Source: Leptospira tipperaryensis | GTDB taxonomy: Bacteria > Spirochaetota > Leptospiria > Leptospirales > Leptospiraceae | DNA: 64,000 nucleotides | Assembly: GCF_001729245.1 (NCBI RefSeq) | Contig: NZ_CP015217.1 | Span: forward strand, 3,814,001-3,878,000 | Reading direction: 5' to 3' | Shown here: in pieces, positions 22,211 to 40,720 of the stretch | Layout: each line of letters begins with the position of its first letter | Position numbering within the stretch: the first letter of the stretch is position 1 | Made by a program: the position numbers and the translations under genes | The notes under the pieces: model-generated | Database searches by the model: none | What the model was told of the DNA's origin: nothing | What the model saw: only the letters and a program-made list of their open reading frames with translations

Positions 22211-22371
22211 TCTAAAATACTCCTTTTCATCTCCGGAAGGGAAAGCAGTCGTTTGACCAGGGGATATGCTATCCTCAAGCATTCTATTGCGACAAGGATT
22301 TTTCCCGATCCGGAGTCTTCTTTCTGAGAAGAAAGTTGATCCCCAAACTCCCCTTTGCAACCTTATCCTAT

Positions 22372-23466
22372 ATGTATCAATTCCAGGAAAGAATTTACAA
22401 TTTCGGCGCGGGACCGGCCATGCTTCCCAACGAAGTCATGGAAATCGCGGCGGCTGAGTTCTTAAATTATAAGGGCTCCGGAATGTCCATTATGGAAGTA
22501 AGTCACAGAGAACCTCTCTTTGAAGACGTTCTCAAAGAAGCGGAATCACTCTTACGCAAGCTCTTAAACATAGGGGACGATTATTCGATCGCGTTCTTTT
22601 CAGGAGGAGCCACGCTTCATTTTTCCGCCCTCCCTCTCAATCTTCTCAAAGAAGGAGAAAGTTTCGACATCGCTCACACGGGAATCTGGACAAAAAGAGC
22701 CTGGGAAGAAGGACTCAAGTTCAACGGAGTCAACGTGATCTATGACGCGACTGACAATAAGTTTACGGACGTTCCTTTTCTCGATGACAGCAAACTTTCA
22801 GGAAAGGGAAAGTATCTTCACATCACTTCCAACAATACGATCTATGGAACACAGTATCCTACGCTTCCGAAGATCAAACAAATTCCTCTTGTTGCCGATA
22901 TGACGAGTGAACTTCTCTCCCGCAAGATCGAAGTAAAGGATTTTGGAGTTATCTTTGCGGGCGCTCAAAAGAATATCGGTCCTTCCGGTTTGAGTCTTCT
23001 CATCATTCGAAACGACCTGATAGGAATTTCCGGAAGAAAAATTCCGGTTCTTCTCGACTACGAGGTGATGACAAAAAACAAATCCCTCTACAACACCCCT
23101 GCAACGTATTCGATTTACATTGCAAAGTTGGTCTTCGAGTGGTTGTTAAAACTCGGCGGGGTCGAAGTCATCCAGAAGGTGAACGAACAAAAGGCACAAT
23201 TGTTATACGACTTCATCGATTCTTCTTCTTTGTATACCTGCCCGGTTCAGAAGAACGCACGTTCCCAAATGAATGCGGTTTTTTTACTAAAGGATAAAAA
23301 TCTGGACGCGAAGTTCTTGGACGAAGCGGAGAAGAACGGACTTCACGGTTTGGGCGGACATAGATTGGTGGGCGGATTTCGCGCGTCGATCTACAATTCC
23401 ATGCCACTCGCGGGAGTTCAAAAACTCATTTCCTTTATGAAAGAATTTGAATCTAAGGCGAAATGA
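22372..23466 (+). CDS. serC: Phosphoserine aminotransferase SerC
   Basis: SerC is a PLP enzyme making phosphoserine (and 4-phosphohydroxythreonine) from the keto acid and glutamate. From the ATG at 22372 the protein begins [19 protein letters not shown], the family N-terminus, and has 364 residues; an in-frame TTG at 22336 is a weaker start. The PLP lysine is K200 in [12 protein letters not shown]. Other family motifs are [35 protein letters not shown] and [20 protein letters not shown]. The next gene overlaps the stop by 4 bp. Confidence 0.95.
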   Translation: MYQFQERIYNFGAGPAMLPNEVMEIAAAEFLNYKGSGMSIMEVSHREPLFEDVLKEAESLLRKLLNIGDDYSIAFFSGGATLHFSALPLNLLKEGESFDIAHTGIWTKRAWEEGLKFNGVNVIYDATDNKFTDVPFLDDSKLSGKGKYLHITSNNTIYGTQYPTLPKIKQIPLVADMTSELLSRKIEVKDFGVIFAGAQKNIGPSGLSLLIIRNDLIGISGRKIPVLLDYEVMTKNKSLYNTPATYSIYIAKLVFEWLLKLGGVEVIQKVNEQKAQLLYDFIDSSSLYTCPVQKNARSQMNAVFLLKDKNLDAKFLDEAEKNGLHGLGGHRLVGGFRASIYNSMPLAGVQKLISFMKEFESKAK

Positions 23467-24050
23467 AATTCTTAGCTTTAAAAAGAATTTTATTAGCATT
23501 TCTCTTTTTGGGAAGTATAACCGGAGGCCTGAGCGCTTCCGGTTTGAACTTTATCACACAACTTCCGATTCAGGATTGTTTTACAAACGAAGCCGCGTCC
23601 TCCGAACTTTCCAATCTCTTTAAATCAACGATCTCTTTGGAAGAAAAGAAAAGAATCGCGGAAACGATCGCTTACAAAGAAGGACGGTCCCGTTTTCAGT
23701 CGCTGAACTGTATCCAAAACAAAAAACTTACCGAAGAAGAATATTCGATTCTTTTCTTGGATTGGAATCGCCATCTCGCGACTTACAACGAGTTGAATTC
23801 TTATTACGAAAACTATATTCTTTCGGATGAAAAAACTAGATCTCTCAATTCTATAGAATGGGAACTTCTGACGACCCATCTCAAACAAAAACGCGAACTT
23901 CTCACAAGACTCAACGACGCTACCTCGTATTCTCTCAAAGGAGAAAAGGTCTCCGAAGATAACTTCTCGATGATCTATCTTTCCCTATTCTTAGTCCAGG
24001 TTGAATTTTGGGACGCGATGCCCAAGGCTTACAAAGAATCCGTCTTGTAG
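23463..24050 (+). CDS. Exported hypothetical protein coupled to serC
   Basis: This 195-residue protein has a signal peptide ([26 protein letters not shown]) and two cysteines in the mature part. The rest is helical and unrecognised. Its ATG overlaps the serC stop (ATGA), so translation is probably coupled. A functional link to serine synthesis is not implied by the sequence. Confidence 0.8.
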   Translation: MKFLALKRILLAFLFLGSITGGLSASGLNFITQLPIQDCFTNEAASSELSNLFKSTISLEEKKRIAETIAYKEGRSRFQSLNCIQNKKLTEEEYSILFLDWNRHLATYNELNSYYENYILSDEKTRSLNSIEWELLTTHLKQKRELLTRLNDATSYSLKGEKVSEDNFSMIYLSLFLVQVEFWDAMPKAYKESVL

Positions 24051-24135
24051 AATCTTTCGATTCTCCCTTTTGACATTAAAACAAAGAATTATTTGCTTGA
24101 ATCCTGAGTTCGGTCGGGACATAACCAAATATAGA

Positions 24136-24575
<440 letters not shown>

Positions 24576-26337
24576 TTAAAAAAACCGAATGGGATGGATT
24601 ACAAATTCTAAAGTATCGTTAGTCGCCCTTTCGGCTTTTCTCTTTTTCTCTCTTTCCTTTTTTCCTATTTTTCCGGAAACCAAGATTCTATCTCTAAACG
24701 ATCTTCAGAGAAACGGTTTGGAACTTTCGGGGAAGAATGGGGAACAAAAAACTCTTAAACTTCAAACCCGCGACCGAAGTTTCGGATCCGATCTCTATCT
24801 CAGTTTTGATTCCGGAGAACCGGCCAACCTAAAAGATATATCAGGAAATTATAAAGTTCTTTCTTCTTCTTTTCTTCCGGATTCCGAAAACGTACTTCAT
24901 GCAAAAAGAAGCGCTCGATTTTCCGGAAAAAGAACCGGAATCAGAATCGCACATTCCAACACGGGTGTTCTCACTTCCAAAGATCTCACGGAAGAATTTT
25001 ATATCGCATTCAGCATTCTTCCCGGAACCGTTGAAAAAGACGCGACCCTCATTTCAAAACTTTATGAAACTTCCGGAAACACTTTCGGATGGGATCTCAA
25101 GATTGCGGACGATAAACTCAAAGCCGGATTTTATTCCTTCTTTGAAACCGAAGAAAAAAGATTTCTTTCTCTTCAACTTGTTTCAAATACAACTCTCAAA
25201 AAGAATCAGTGGAATCGAATTCTTCTCTATTTCAATCCTTCGGAAAGAGAAATCGTTTTATATCTGAATGGAAAGGAATCCGCGAGAGGTTCGATTCCCG
25301 CTAATAAAAATTTAATAAGAATGGGATTTTATCCCGAAGATACGACTTCATTTCGAATCGCGAGTTCTTATTACGGATGGATGGAAAACTTCGCCGTCTT
25401 TCGAGGTAAACCGAATCCGAACGCCGAAGACGTTCCTTTTCCCGGACAAGACTTTGATCCGGACACGCATACGACCCAATCCAAATTTGGAACCGCAATT
25501 TCTCCTGTTTACAAAAGTAAATACTCCAGCGCCTTCTTGGAAGAAATCGAACTGAAAGCTGATATTCCAAAGTCTTCTGCGATGGAACTTTATTTCCGAG
25601 TATCACCCACGGTCTTTCATCCGACCTCGGAAGGACCGGCCTGGATCGCAGTGGACTTAAGAAAATTAGAATCTTTTAAACTAGATTCTTTAGATCCGAA
25701 CGTTTATAGAATTTCACTCAAAAATTCCATTAAAAAGTTTTTAGGAATTTCGGAAAACAAAGAAGACCTTCTTCCGTTTCGATACTATCAATGGAGAATC
25801 AAGTTCAAGTCCGATCCGAGCGGAAATCAAACTCCGGAATTAAAAAATCTAACCCTCACTTATAGAGAAACAAATCCTCCGGTTCGTCCACTGGGTCTAA
25901 AGGTTTCTGACAATTCAATCGACGATTCCGGGCCGAGCGTTTGTTTGACCTGGAAGTCCAATCCGGAACGAGACGTGATCAACGGAGGCGGATATTTTAT
26001 TCACTACGGAATTCATCCGGATCGAATGGTGGGAATCATTCGAGGAACTTATCCTTTGACAAACGAAGCTCCAAACAAAAAGACAAGACCCAAACATCCG
26101 GCTTCGGATTATTTAGATCCGATTACCGGTTTGCCGGACGGTAAGAACGCAAGCAATATTCAAGAATATTATAATAAGCTCAATACCTGCGTGGACAATC
26201 GGATTATATCCTTAAACGCGGAAATCCTTCTGGAAAAGAATCAGCTTTTTTTAAAAAAAGGGACTACCTATTACTTTAGAATCAGCGCCTTTAATAAGGC
26301 GTATCATTTCCAAACAGGAAAGGATCAAGTATCACCT

Positions 26338-26750
<413 letters not shown>

Positions 26751-26754
<4 letters not shown>

Positions 26755-26945
26755 TCTTCTTTCATACTCGCGAGAATGTTGAGAGCTTCCAGACGTTCGT
26801 AGGAATCGGAGCGATAGACTTCGTTTCTCAAGGAAAGTCGGAGCATCTCTCCTGCGGAAAGACTTCTTTTGTCGGCTTCATTTTTTAAGAGTTCGAGTTC
26901 TTCTTCCGTCATGAGTAGCTGAAATCGTTTGTCTACTCTCGCCAT
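26751..26945 (-). CDS. Ribbon-helix-helix-like small protein (antitoxin-like)
   Basis: The 64-residue protein MARVDKRFQLLMTEEELELL and onward has the layout of a ribbon-helix-helix DNA-binding protein: a short beta strand (RFQLLMTEEE), helix A (LELLKNEADKRSL) and helix B (SAGEMLRLSLRNEV). It precedes and overlaps the PIN-like gene, as antitoxins usually do. Its ATG shares one base with the stop of the TPR gene upstream (TGATG), so it depends on that operon for translation. Confidence 0.7.
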
Positions 26946-27547
26946 CAGTTTTCCTCTCTCATTTCTTTATCATTCTTGAGATACATTCTAAAATAAATAT
27001 CGGCGTCCTTCAACTGACCGATCGCTTGATAGATACTCGCGATGTTATAGTTTGCTTCGTTGAGTCGGAAATCATATTTGAAGGACTTTTTAAAAATTTG
27101 AATTGCCCTATCGTCTCGGCCCGCATACCACTCCGCCATTGCCCATAAAAAATGCCACTTACCAAGATCGGGATCTCGTGGAGTCGCTTGGGAAAGATAT
27201 TCCAAAACTTCCTCGAATATCTTCGCTGAGTTAAGATAGTTTTCTCGAATCTTTTTTAGCTTTTCCATTCTCGAAAAAACATCCTCTGCGTGTCCAGGTA
27301 ATTCCAAATCCTTACGATAAAATAAGGCCCTTGCATACCAGAGTTTAAACGTTAGATCGGATGGATTTTTTTCTACGTATTTCGCAAGATAAGGAATCGA
27401 TTCGGTCTCTTCTTCCTTCTCATTCATCTTGAGAATTTTTTCTTTAGCCGCCCGATTCCATTCTTTTCGATTTTCCTCGTTGGCAACGAACATTTGAAAA
27501 GAAGATAAGTATAGAATCAATAGAATCGCGAAACGAGAAAAGTTCAT
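26945..27547 (-). CDS. Exported TPR protein
   Basis: From the ATG at 27547 the product has 200 residues with a signal peptide (MNFSRFAILLILYLSSFQMFVANE). TPR-like helices are seen at about 45-85 and 120-190 (KWHFLWAMAEWYAGRDDRAIQIFKKSFKYD, NEANYNIASIYQAIGQLKDADIYFRMYL). A longer frame to 27607 would overlap the upstream gene and lose the signal peptide. It is third in the operon 30613-26338. Confidence 0.8.
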   Translation of the reverse strand: MNFSRFAILLILYLSSFQMFVANEENRKEWNRAAKEKILKMNEKEEETESIPYLAKYVEKNPSDLTFKLWYARALFYRKDLELPGHAEDVFSRMEKLKKIRENYLNSAKIFEEVLEYLSQATPRDPDLGKWHFLWAMAEWYAGRDDRAIQIFKKSFKYDFRLNEANYNIASIYQAIGQLKDADIYFRMYLKNDKEMREEN

Positions 27548-27563
27548 TGTATCAAAACAAATC

Positions 27564-30656
<3,093 letters not shown>

Positions 30657-30671
30657 ACCAGACAGAAAACT

Positions 30672-31639
30672 ATGATCTTTTATATGTTCATTGACGGGAT
30701 CGGCTTTGGGCCCAATGATCCGGAAAGCAACCCCTTTGCTCGGTACGCAAAATCCTTCTTTTTACCTCTAGCAGACAAACCGATTCCGGAAGAATCTTCC
30801 GAGATTCTTAAAAAGACCGTATTTCTCAAAACGGACGCTTCTTTAGGAATCAAAGGTCTTCCTCAGAGCGCCACCGGCCAGACTTCACTCTGGACCGGAA
30901 TCAATGCCTGTAAGGTGCTCCAGAGACATTTGAGCGGATTTCCGACATTTACTCTAAAGAAGATTATCAGTAAATATTCCATGATCCGGGTCTTGGATGA
31001 GCACGGTTTCAAAGTCGATCTTCTAAACTGCTACTCTCCCGCATTTGCAGAACATATCAAAAAAAATCCCCGTCACGTCTCCGCTTCGACTCTCATTCAA
31101 ATGGCGAGCGACCGTCCTCTCAAATCGATGGAAGATCTGAGAAAAGGCAAAGGCCTTTATATGGACATAACTCACGAATATTTAAGAGAATTCTCGCAAG
31201 GGCTTTTGGAAGAATCGGACGACCTCCTTCGTGTTCGCGATCCTTATGAAACCGGAAAGTCGATCATTCAAAATTGTAAGAACGACGATTATACTCTTTG
31301 TATCTATGAATTTTTTCTGACCGATAAGGTCGGACATAAGATGAACTGGGAAGCCGCGGAAAAATATATCGGAGAATTGGAATCTTTTTTAAAAGGTGTG
31401 ACGGAAGCTTTGGATCCGGAAAACGATCAATTGATCATAACTTCCGATCACGGGAATTTGGAAAATCTTACCGTGGACGTCCATACCGTAAATCAGGTGC
31501 CGACCGTTCTTTACGGAAAATATACGCAGATCTTAAAGGAAAAAATCAAAGCGATCGTAGATATCCCGCACGCGATCTATGAAATCCTCGGAATTAAAAT
31601 AGAACTCAAAGACGAAGAATTTATTAAGACGGAAGCTTC

Positions 31640-31643
<4 letters not shown>
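30672..31643 (+). CDS. Alkaline-phosphatase-superfamily metalloenzyme (phosphoglycerate/phosphopentomutase-like)
   Basis: The 323-residue protein has the metal-binding set of this superfamily: D8 (FIDGIGFG), a nucleophile in SATGQTSLWTG (66-76), D218 and H222 (LTDKVGH), D259-H260 (TSDHGN) and H271 (DVHT). The size is smaller than true independent phosphoglycerate mutases, and the substrate is not predictable. There is no signal peptide. It is divergent from the sensor operon; its stop overlaps the convergent TPR gene by 4 bp. Confidence 0.8.
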
Positions 31644-34326
<2,683 letters not shown>

Positions 34327-34488
34327 AAAAGGAATGTCTTGGTTATTATATCGTCAGCTCAAACCGCGTAATTTAATAAAGAATCCCTTTTGAACCCGTT
34401 TTGAGAGAAAGCATCCGTTGAATCGATCGATTTCGGGTTTGACTTTTCTTATCAGATCCATTAGACATAATTCTGAAGTGAGAAACGT

Positions 34489-35151
34489 ATGAGCGACCTG
34501 GATTATTATGAAAACCCCGAATATCAGAATTTTCTGATTTCCAGTAAACGGCGTGAACTCACTCCTCCGGAAGTGGTGTTCAAACATTTTAACTTTAAGG
34601 ATGTCAGTCACCTTGTCGATTTCGGGATGGGTCTTGGCTTCTTTACTTTAGAATTAAAGAAACAACTTCCGAAAGAAGCTTGGATTTGGGGTGGAGAATG
34701 TCAGCAAGAGTTGATCGATGAAATTCTTCATTGGAAAAATCGAGACGAGATCTCGAACTTTACGCCCTTCTTTATCGAAAAATCAGATCACCCCCTTTTG
34801 CCGGAATGGGTGCCAACACCCGACGCGGTCTTTGCCTCCTTAGTATTATCCACTTTTCCAGATCCTGGTCTTGCAATGGACGGCCTCATTCGTTCTATGA
34901 GAAAAGGCGGAAAACTCGTCGTCTTAGATTGGGTCAAAAATGAATTCACGATCGGACCAAAAATCAATGATAAGATTTCTTTGGACAAAATGAAATTTCT
35001 CGCCGAGATGTATCATCTTGATATTATTAAGAATGTAAGAATTTCCGAACACGTCTACGGTTTGGAAGTGGTCGCGGGAAAAGATTTTGAATACGGTTTT
35101 TACGATCTCAAGGAAGAAGAAGACACAACTGACGAGTTTATTCGGTCTTAG
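34489..35151 (+). CDS. Class I SAM-dependent methyltransferase
   Basis: The 220-residue protein has the SAM-binding motif VDFGMGLGFFTLEL (about 43-56), motif II around WGGECQQE, an acidic motif DAVFASLVLSTFPDP, and KGGKLVVLDWVKNEF as the post-motif strand. The arrangement resembles UbiE/COQ5-like enzymes, but the substrate is unknown. It is monocistronic and begins with an ATG after GTGAGAAA. Confidence 0.85.
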   Translation: MSDLDYYENPEYQNFLISSKRRELTPPEVVFKHFNFKDVSHLVDFGMGLGFFTLELKKQLPKEAWIWGGECQQELIDEILHWKNRDEISNFTPFFIEKSDHPLLPEWVPTPDAVFASLVLSTFPDPGLAMDGLIRSMRKGGKLVVLDWVKNEFTIGPKINDKISLDKMKFLAEMYHLDIIKNVRISEHVYGLEVVAGKDFEYGFYDLKEEEDTTDEFIRS

Positions 35152-35261
35152 AATAAATCGAATTCATATTCAGAATTTATTATATTTATGAATTCAAATT
35201 CATCGATTTCAAACGGATTGCAGTATTCATTATAACTACGATTTCTTCTACCGGATGCAAC

Positions 35262-35531
35262 TTGATATACGATCGAGGCCCCTACTTGTTGCCTCCGATC
35301 GCAGTCGAATTCTTTGAATGCCAAAAGTGTAATAGTTACATCGGCGGAATTTTTGGGAAAGGCCCTCTCCTAAAATACAAATCTGAAAACGCGAAACAAT
35401 GTATTCATCACTGGGAAAAGACGACGGCTTCGAAATTCGAAGAAGAAGTCCGTTCCCATTTTCAAATCGACCTTCAAAAAGATGAATGGTTTCAAAGAAT
35501 CAAAAGCTCGAATCTTTCGGAAGAAAGATAA
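35262..35531 (+). CDS. Small protein, probably a lipoprotein whose start codon is missing or non-standard
   Basis: The first standard start is the TTG at 35262, giving 89 residues with CQKCNSYIGG. However, the frame is open back to 35157. Just upstream it encodes KRIAVFIITTISSTGC (35211-35258), which looks like a lipoprotein signal peptide with lipobox SSTGC. No ATG, GTG or TTG precedes it; the codon in the expected position is TTC. Either an ATT/ATC start is used or the start codon has been lost. Confidence 0.6.
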   Translation: MIYDRGPYLLPPIAVEFFECQKCNSYIGGIFGKGPLLKYKSENAKQCIHHWEKTTASKFEEEVRSHFQIDLQKDEWFQRIKSSNLSEER

Positions 35532-35557
35532 ACAAACGTCTTCAAACTTGGACTCAT

Positions 35558-36340
35558 TTACTTAATTTGAAATAGTGTATTCGCACCTCCGCCAAGATAA
35601 GTGTCCGGATATTTACCGTCCCATTTTTTTATTCGTTCCATCTCGACCATCATCGGCGTAATCTGTTGTGATTTCAGTCTCAAGGTTTCCGCCTCGGCTC
35701 TTGCGTTTACGATTTGTTGTTCGGCTTCGATCTTCACCCTTTCCAATTCATTTTTAGCTCGAAGCGCGTCCTGTTCCGCTTTCTGTTTTAACTCGATCGA
35801 TTCCGAAAACGTTTTAGAAAATTCGAAATCCTTCATAGACACTTCGTCCACGAGAATATAAAACTTACCTAATTTTGTGTGAAGAAGATCGTGAATTTTC
35901 AAAGATACGGATTCTCTTTTGATTACAAGATCCGAAGCGGTAAACTGAGCCGTCACGTGTTTCATCGTTTCAAGAATCGCGGGAACGATAATTGTTTCTT
36001 CGTAATCCATTCCAATTTCTTGATATAGTTTATTTACCTGGTTCGGAGAAAGATGATAAGTCAGGGTGATCATCGTATGAATTTCCTGCAGATCACTGGA
36101 AGGCGCCGTTGAATTCGCGTCCACCTTCTGAATCCGAACGTCGATACTTTTTACCGACTGTAAAATCGGAGCTACAAAATTGATCCCTTCGCCGAGAATT
36201 CTGTCCGATACCGACCCGAGATTGGTCACAACCCCTCTGTGACCGGGACCGATACAAACGATCGGATTTACGATCAGAAGTAAAATCAACCCGACTCCTT
36301 TTAACCAATGTTTTTTAAAAATCGCAACAATCTGTTCCAT
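35558..36340 (-). CDS. SPFH/prohibitin-family membrane protein
   Basis: This is a 260-residue protein. One N-terminal membrane helix (about 13-31) is followed by an SPFH domain (GHRGVVTNLGSVSDRILGEGINFVAPILQSVKSIDVRIQKV) and a coiled coil rich in Ala, Glu and Lys (about 180-225). Such proteins form ring scaffolds at the inner membrane, often regulating proteases. AGAGGAG lies 6 nt before the ATG. Confidence 0.92.
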   Translation of the reverse strand: MEQIVAIFKKHWLKGVGLILLLIVNPIVCIGPGHRGVVTNLGSVSDRILGEGINFVAPILQSVKSIDVRIQKVDANSTAPSSDLQEIHTMITLTYHLSPNQVNKLYQEIGMDYEETIIVPAILETMKHVTAQFTASDLVIKRESVSLKIHDLLHTKLGKFYILVDEVSMKDFEFSKTFSESIELKQKAEQDALRAKNELERVKIEAEQQIVNARAEAETLRLKSQQITPMMVEMERIKKWDGKYPDTYLGGGANTLFQIK

Positions 36341-36486
36341 AACAGGCTCCTCTTTTGTAAATTCACTGGATTCTCTTCAAGACGTATGTCTAACATCAAT
36401 CGAAAAAGAGAATCCTAAGAGGATAATCGAAGTAAATTTTCATTTCATTCGATAGCGTGACGAGAAATGTAAAACGCTCAACGAAA

Positions 36487-37797
36487 TCAAAATTCTATTC
36501 GAGTAAGAATAGGCAAACGATTTCCGTTTAGCTTCCAATCCAGTCCTTCTATAATAAAATTTTCGGTAGACTTTGCGATTTCTTGAAATTTCTGAAAAGT
36601 AGCCCAATTAGAAATTCCTAATACTTTGAATGTTTTTCTGTGATCTAAGATTACCGTAATACAAGCTGCAAACGAAATCAATCTCCAGAGGGTTCTAAAA
36701 ATAATTTTTGTAAAAAAGTTTCGAACTCGGATTCTAAAAAAATCGCTGTGAAATTTCAGATGTTTTCCTTCGTCTTTAACAACTTCCAATAAAGCCGACT
36801 TAACAAAGCCGTTCGGAATTTTATCCGCGAGCCTTTTGTAAAAACAGATTCCGATTACTTCAGCCGCGAGTAAGACCATCAACTTTAATCGAACTCCGAG
36901 AAGTCTTCTTCCAAAATAAAACAATCTTTCCGTCCAGTTGGATTCGATCAGTTCTCCTTTGAGCGCTCGAACACATTCTCCTAAAATTCTCGCGTGTCTT
37001 CCTTCTTCCTTTACAAAGAGTTTTAAGGCCTCTCTGTAAAAATCATCAATACCGAAAAGGATAGTCTTATCGATTTGTTTTGCGATCCTGCCTTCACCCG
37101 CTTCACCCAATTGAAAGATAGCGAGAGAATAGGCGATCGAACTCATTTCATTCGGATTTAATTTTAAAACTTGAGAATCGATTTTTGGAAGAGGACGATT
37201 TTCATTTTTCCTAAAATGTTCTCTCCAATGTTTCCAACGAACTGATTGTTTTCTATTTTTAAGAGAAGATTTTAATTTCTCTCTAATTCTCTTTTTTCCG
37301 AATACGTTTATCACAAATGTTAAGAGAATAATCCTAAGATCCAAAGCGATACTTCTGCTTTTTTGATAAGAGCAATCAAAACAAAAGGAAACCCGAGAAC
37401 CCATTCCCGCGTATAACTGCGATAAGCCGGTAATTCCCGGAAGTATGGTCCAACGAATATCGTAGAATTTTCGATTCCAACCCAATCGATCGATATCAAA
37501 TTGTGTGAGCGGTCTAGGACCTACAATGCCCATGTCACCTTTGAAAATATTCCAGATCTGCGGTAATTCGTCTATGCCGGTAATTCTTAACCAAAATCCG
37601 AGATTTGTAATTTCGTCGCTTTTCATCGTTCTGAATTTGAGAATTCGAAACGGCTTTCTGTATAAGCCGACTCTCTCTTGGAGAAAAAAAATCGGCTGGC
37701 CGTCGAGGATAAGAACTAACAAACTCACTGCGATAAAAACCGGAGAGAATAACGCAAGAGCAAAGGAGGATAGTGTGACTTCAATGATTCTTTTCAT
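36487..37797 (-). CDS. Sugar-1-phosphate transferase fused to a ferritin-like diiron domain
   Basis: Residues 1-165 (numbered from the ATG at 37797) form a bacterial sugar transferase of the WbaP/PglC type. They include a membrane segment at 10-32, KFRTM at 54-58, DELPQIWN at 76-83 and GPRPL at 93-97. These enzymes move a sugar phosphate to undecaprenyl phosphate at the inner membrane. Residues of about 215-350 form a second, ferritin-like four-helix domain: E232/E235, E265xxH268, E313 and E343xxH346, the classic diiron ligand pattern. The fusion is unusual. The start is uncertain (an ATG at 37809 is also possible); no good ribosome-binding site is visible. The gene is divergent from the response regulator. 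Confidence 0.8.
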   Translation of the reverse strand: MKRIIEVTLSSFALALFSPVFIAVSLLVLILDGQPIFFLQERVGLYRKPFRILKFRTMKSDEITNLGFWLRITGIDELPQIWNIFKGDMGIVGPRPLTQFDIDRLGWNRKFYDIRWTILPGITGLSQLYAGMGSRVSFCFDCSYQKSRSIALDLRIILLTFVINVFGKKRIREKLKSSLKNRKQSVRWKHWREHFRKNENRPLPKIDSQVLKLNPNEMSSIAYSLAIFQLGEAGEGRIAKQIDKTILFGIDDFYREALKLFVKEEGRHARILGECVRALKGELIESNWTERLFYFGRRLLGVRLKLMVLLAAEVIGICFYKRLADKIPNGFVKSALLEVVKDEGKHLKFHSDFFRIRVRNFFTKIIFRTLWRLISFAACITVILDHRKTFKVLGISNWATFQKFQEIAKSTENFIIEGLDWKLNGNRLPILTRIEF

Positions 37798-37867
37798 GTT
37801 GAAAATCATACAAGGTTTAGAAAGGCAATTCATCCCTCCGAGTGTACAAACCCAAGCACTCAAGTGC

Positions 37868-37897
37868 TTGACAGAGACATACAAAAAATCTTAGAAT
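37868..37897 (+). promoter_or_regulatory. Sigma-70-type promoter of the response regulator gene
   Basis: TTGACA (37868-37873) and TAGAAT (37892-37897) are separated by 18 bp. Transcription would start near 37904, only about 8 nt before the ATG at 37912, which has no Shine-Dalgarno. Confidence 0.6.
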
Positions 37898-37911
37898 CTG
37901 CTTCGTCAGTC

Positions 37912-38673
<762 letters not shown>

Positions 38674-40720
38674 TCCTGAGATTTTTATTTGTTCTATTTT
38701 TCTTTTTTTATCTTCACTTTTACTTTGGCTATCATCGACGACTTACGTAAATTTAGAGAAAAGAGATAGATCCGCGACATTTACGATTTCGATTTTAATC
38801 TCTGCGTCCCTTCTCTTCGGATTCTTTTCGTGGATCGGAGAATTCGGATTGTTCGAAGTTTCTAGTTATCCGGCGGTTTATTTTTTTCCCGGAATTTTCG
38901 GATTGATTTTGATTCCTTTCGGTTGGTTTTTTATCATCATCTGGTTCGTAGGTTTTTTAAAACAAAAAAGAATCTATCGATTTATCTTTCGATCTTTGAT
39001 ATTAGCTCAAATCTTTGCTTATCTATTTTTTATTCTTTGGGCTCGTAAATTCGATCCGAACTTATCTTTATTCAATTTTTGGAATGCAGTCCCCTTTTCT
39101 TTTCGTCTTTCTTATATAATCTATATTCTGATTTGTATTTTAACTCCGATCGTCGCTCTGAAATCTTTTCGAATTTCAAAACAGATACTACCGGAAATCG
39201 CCAGACAAAAAGCGGTTCCTTATTTGAATTCCACTTCGTATCTTCTTCTTGGAGTTTTGATTCTTGTTTTCTTTTTGTTTTTGGGAAAAGGCTTAGGAAT
39301 ATCCGAAGACCCTGTCTTACAATCCCAAAGAAGCCCCATTTTGTTCTATGGATTTTTAATCGGAATCCAGTTGTTCGTCGCTGCGGCCATCTTGGTTTTA
39401 GGAAAGGCTTTGATTTCTTACGAAGTTTTTACGGGGCGAATTTTACCGAAGATCAGCTTACGTCGAGAATGGAGAAATGCGATTTTCGGATTAATAATTC
39501 TTTCAGGAATTTATTTGATTCTCGCGCTCATTGGATTTCAGAAAATCGAACTCTTTCTTTCTGCTTCTTATGTTTATATTCTTTCCCGAACTTTTCTTTT
39601 AAAAAAGAACAAGGATCTGAGATTAGAGGAAAATTCGATTCTAAGATCGATCATGATTCCGGAGGAAACTTCTAACAACACGTCTTTCGACGGAAAAGAA
39701 ATTCAGATCCGCTTCCGGAAATCCTTTGAAATCTTATGTTCTAAAATTTTAGAAACCTCGAAAGCATTTTTCGTAAACGACAATAGAATCCCGTTTATAC
39801 CGGATCTACTATTACAATATCCGACTCTAAACGACTCCTCTCAAAAAACTGAATTCAAATATTCTAATTTAATTTTTGAAAAAGACGGAATCGCCTATTT
39901 GGATGACGAGAATTCTTACGGTTATGTTCTCTGTTTAAAAGTTGAGAACGATCATTCCGGAACTGGATTTTTGTTTTTGGGAGAAAAGGTCGACGGAGGG
40001 CTTTATGCAGAAGAGGAAATCGAAATCGGAAAAGCTGCGATTTCCTGGATGTTAAATTCTCTTTTTGTGGAAAGCAACGCTCAAACTTTAAGTTCCCTGC
40101 AGAGAAAACACATGGAAGAACAAAGAATTGTGGATTACAAAACCAGACAGATTCTTCACGACGAAATTCTTCCCGACATTCATTCTTCTATATTAGAATT
40201 ATCTCAAGTAGAAAAGAACCCGGCTATCGGGGAGCAGATTCAGGTTTTGACAAATCTTCATAAAAAGGTCTCCGGCTTTTTGAGGGAATTACCCGATACG
40301 AGTTTGGAAATTCAGAGACTTGGTTTGATCGACGCTCTGATTCGACTTACGGGTTCGGAATTTGAGATTTCTTGGTTTGAGTGGAGCTACGATCCCATGC
40401 TCAAAGTGAATTTTCCGATCACAAAGCCTGAAATTTTAGAAATTCTTTTTTACGCGTGCAGGGAATCGATTCGAAATGCGATTCGTTATTCGGGCGAAGG
40501 AAATGAGAAGAAGGTTTCGATTTCTTTTCAAGAAAAGGAAGGAATTCTGATTCGAATCAAAAACAAGATCTCAAAAAAGGAACCGGAACTTATCGAATCC
40601 GCCGGACAAGGATTGAAAATTCACAGTGCGCTTTTGAAAGTTTTTGGCGGCTTTCTTACATTAGAATTTCCTAATTCAACTGATGCCATTGTAGAAATTT
40701 ATTTGCCCTTTCAAAAATGA

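Noticed and set aside
24070..24098. TTGACA upstream of rpiB as a promoter
   Set aside because: The expected -10 position reads TTGCTT, too far from the consensus.
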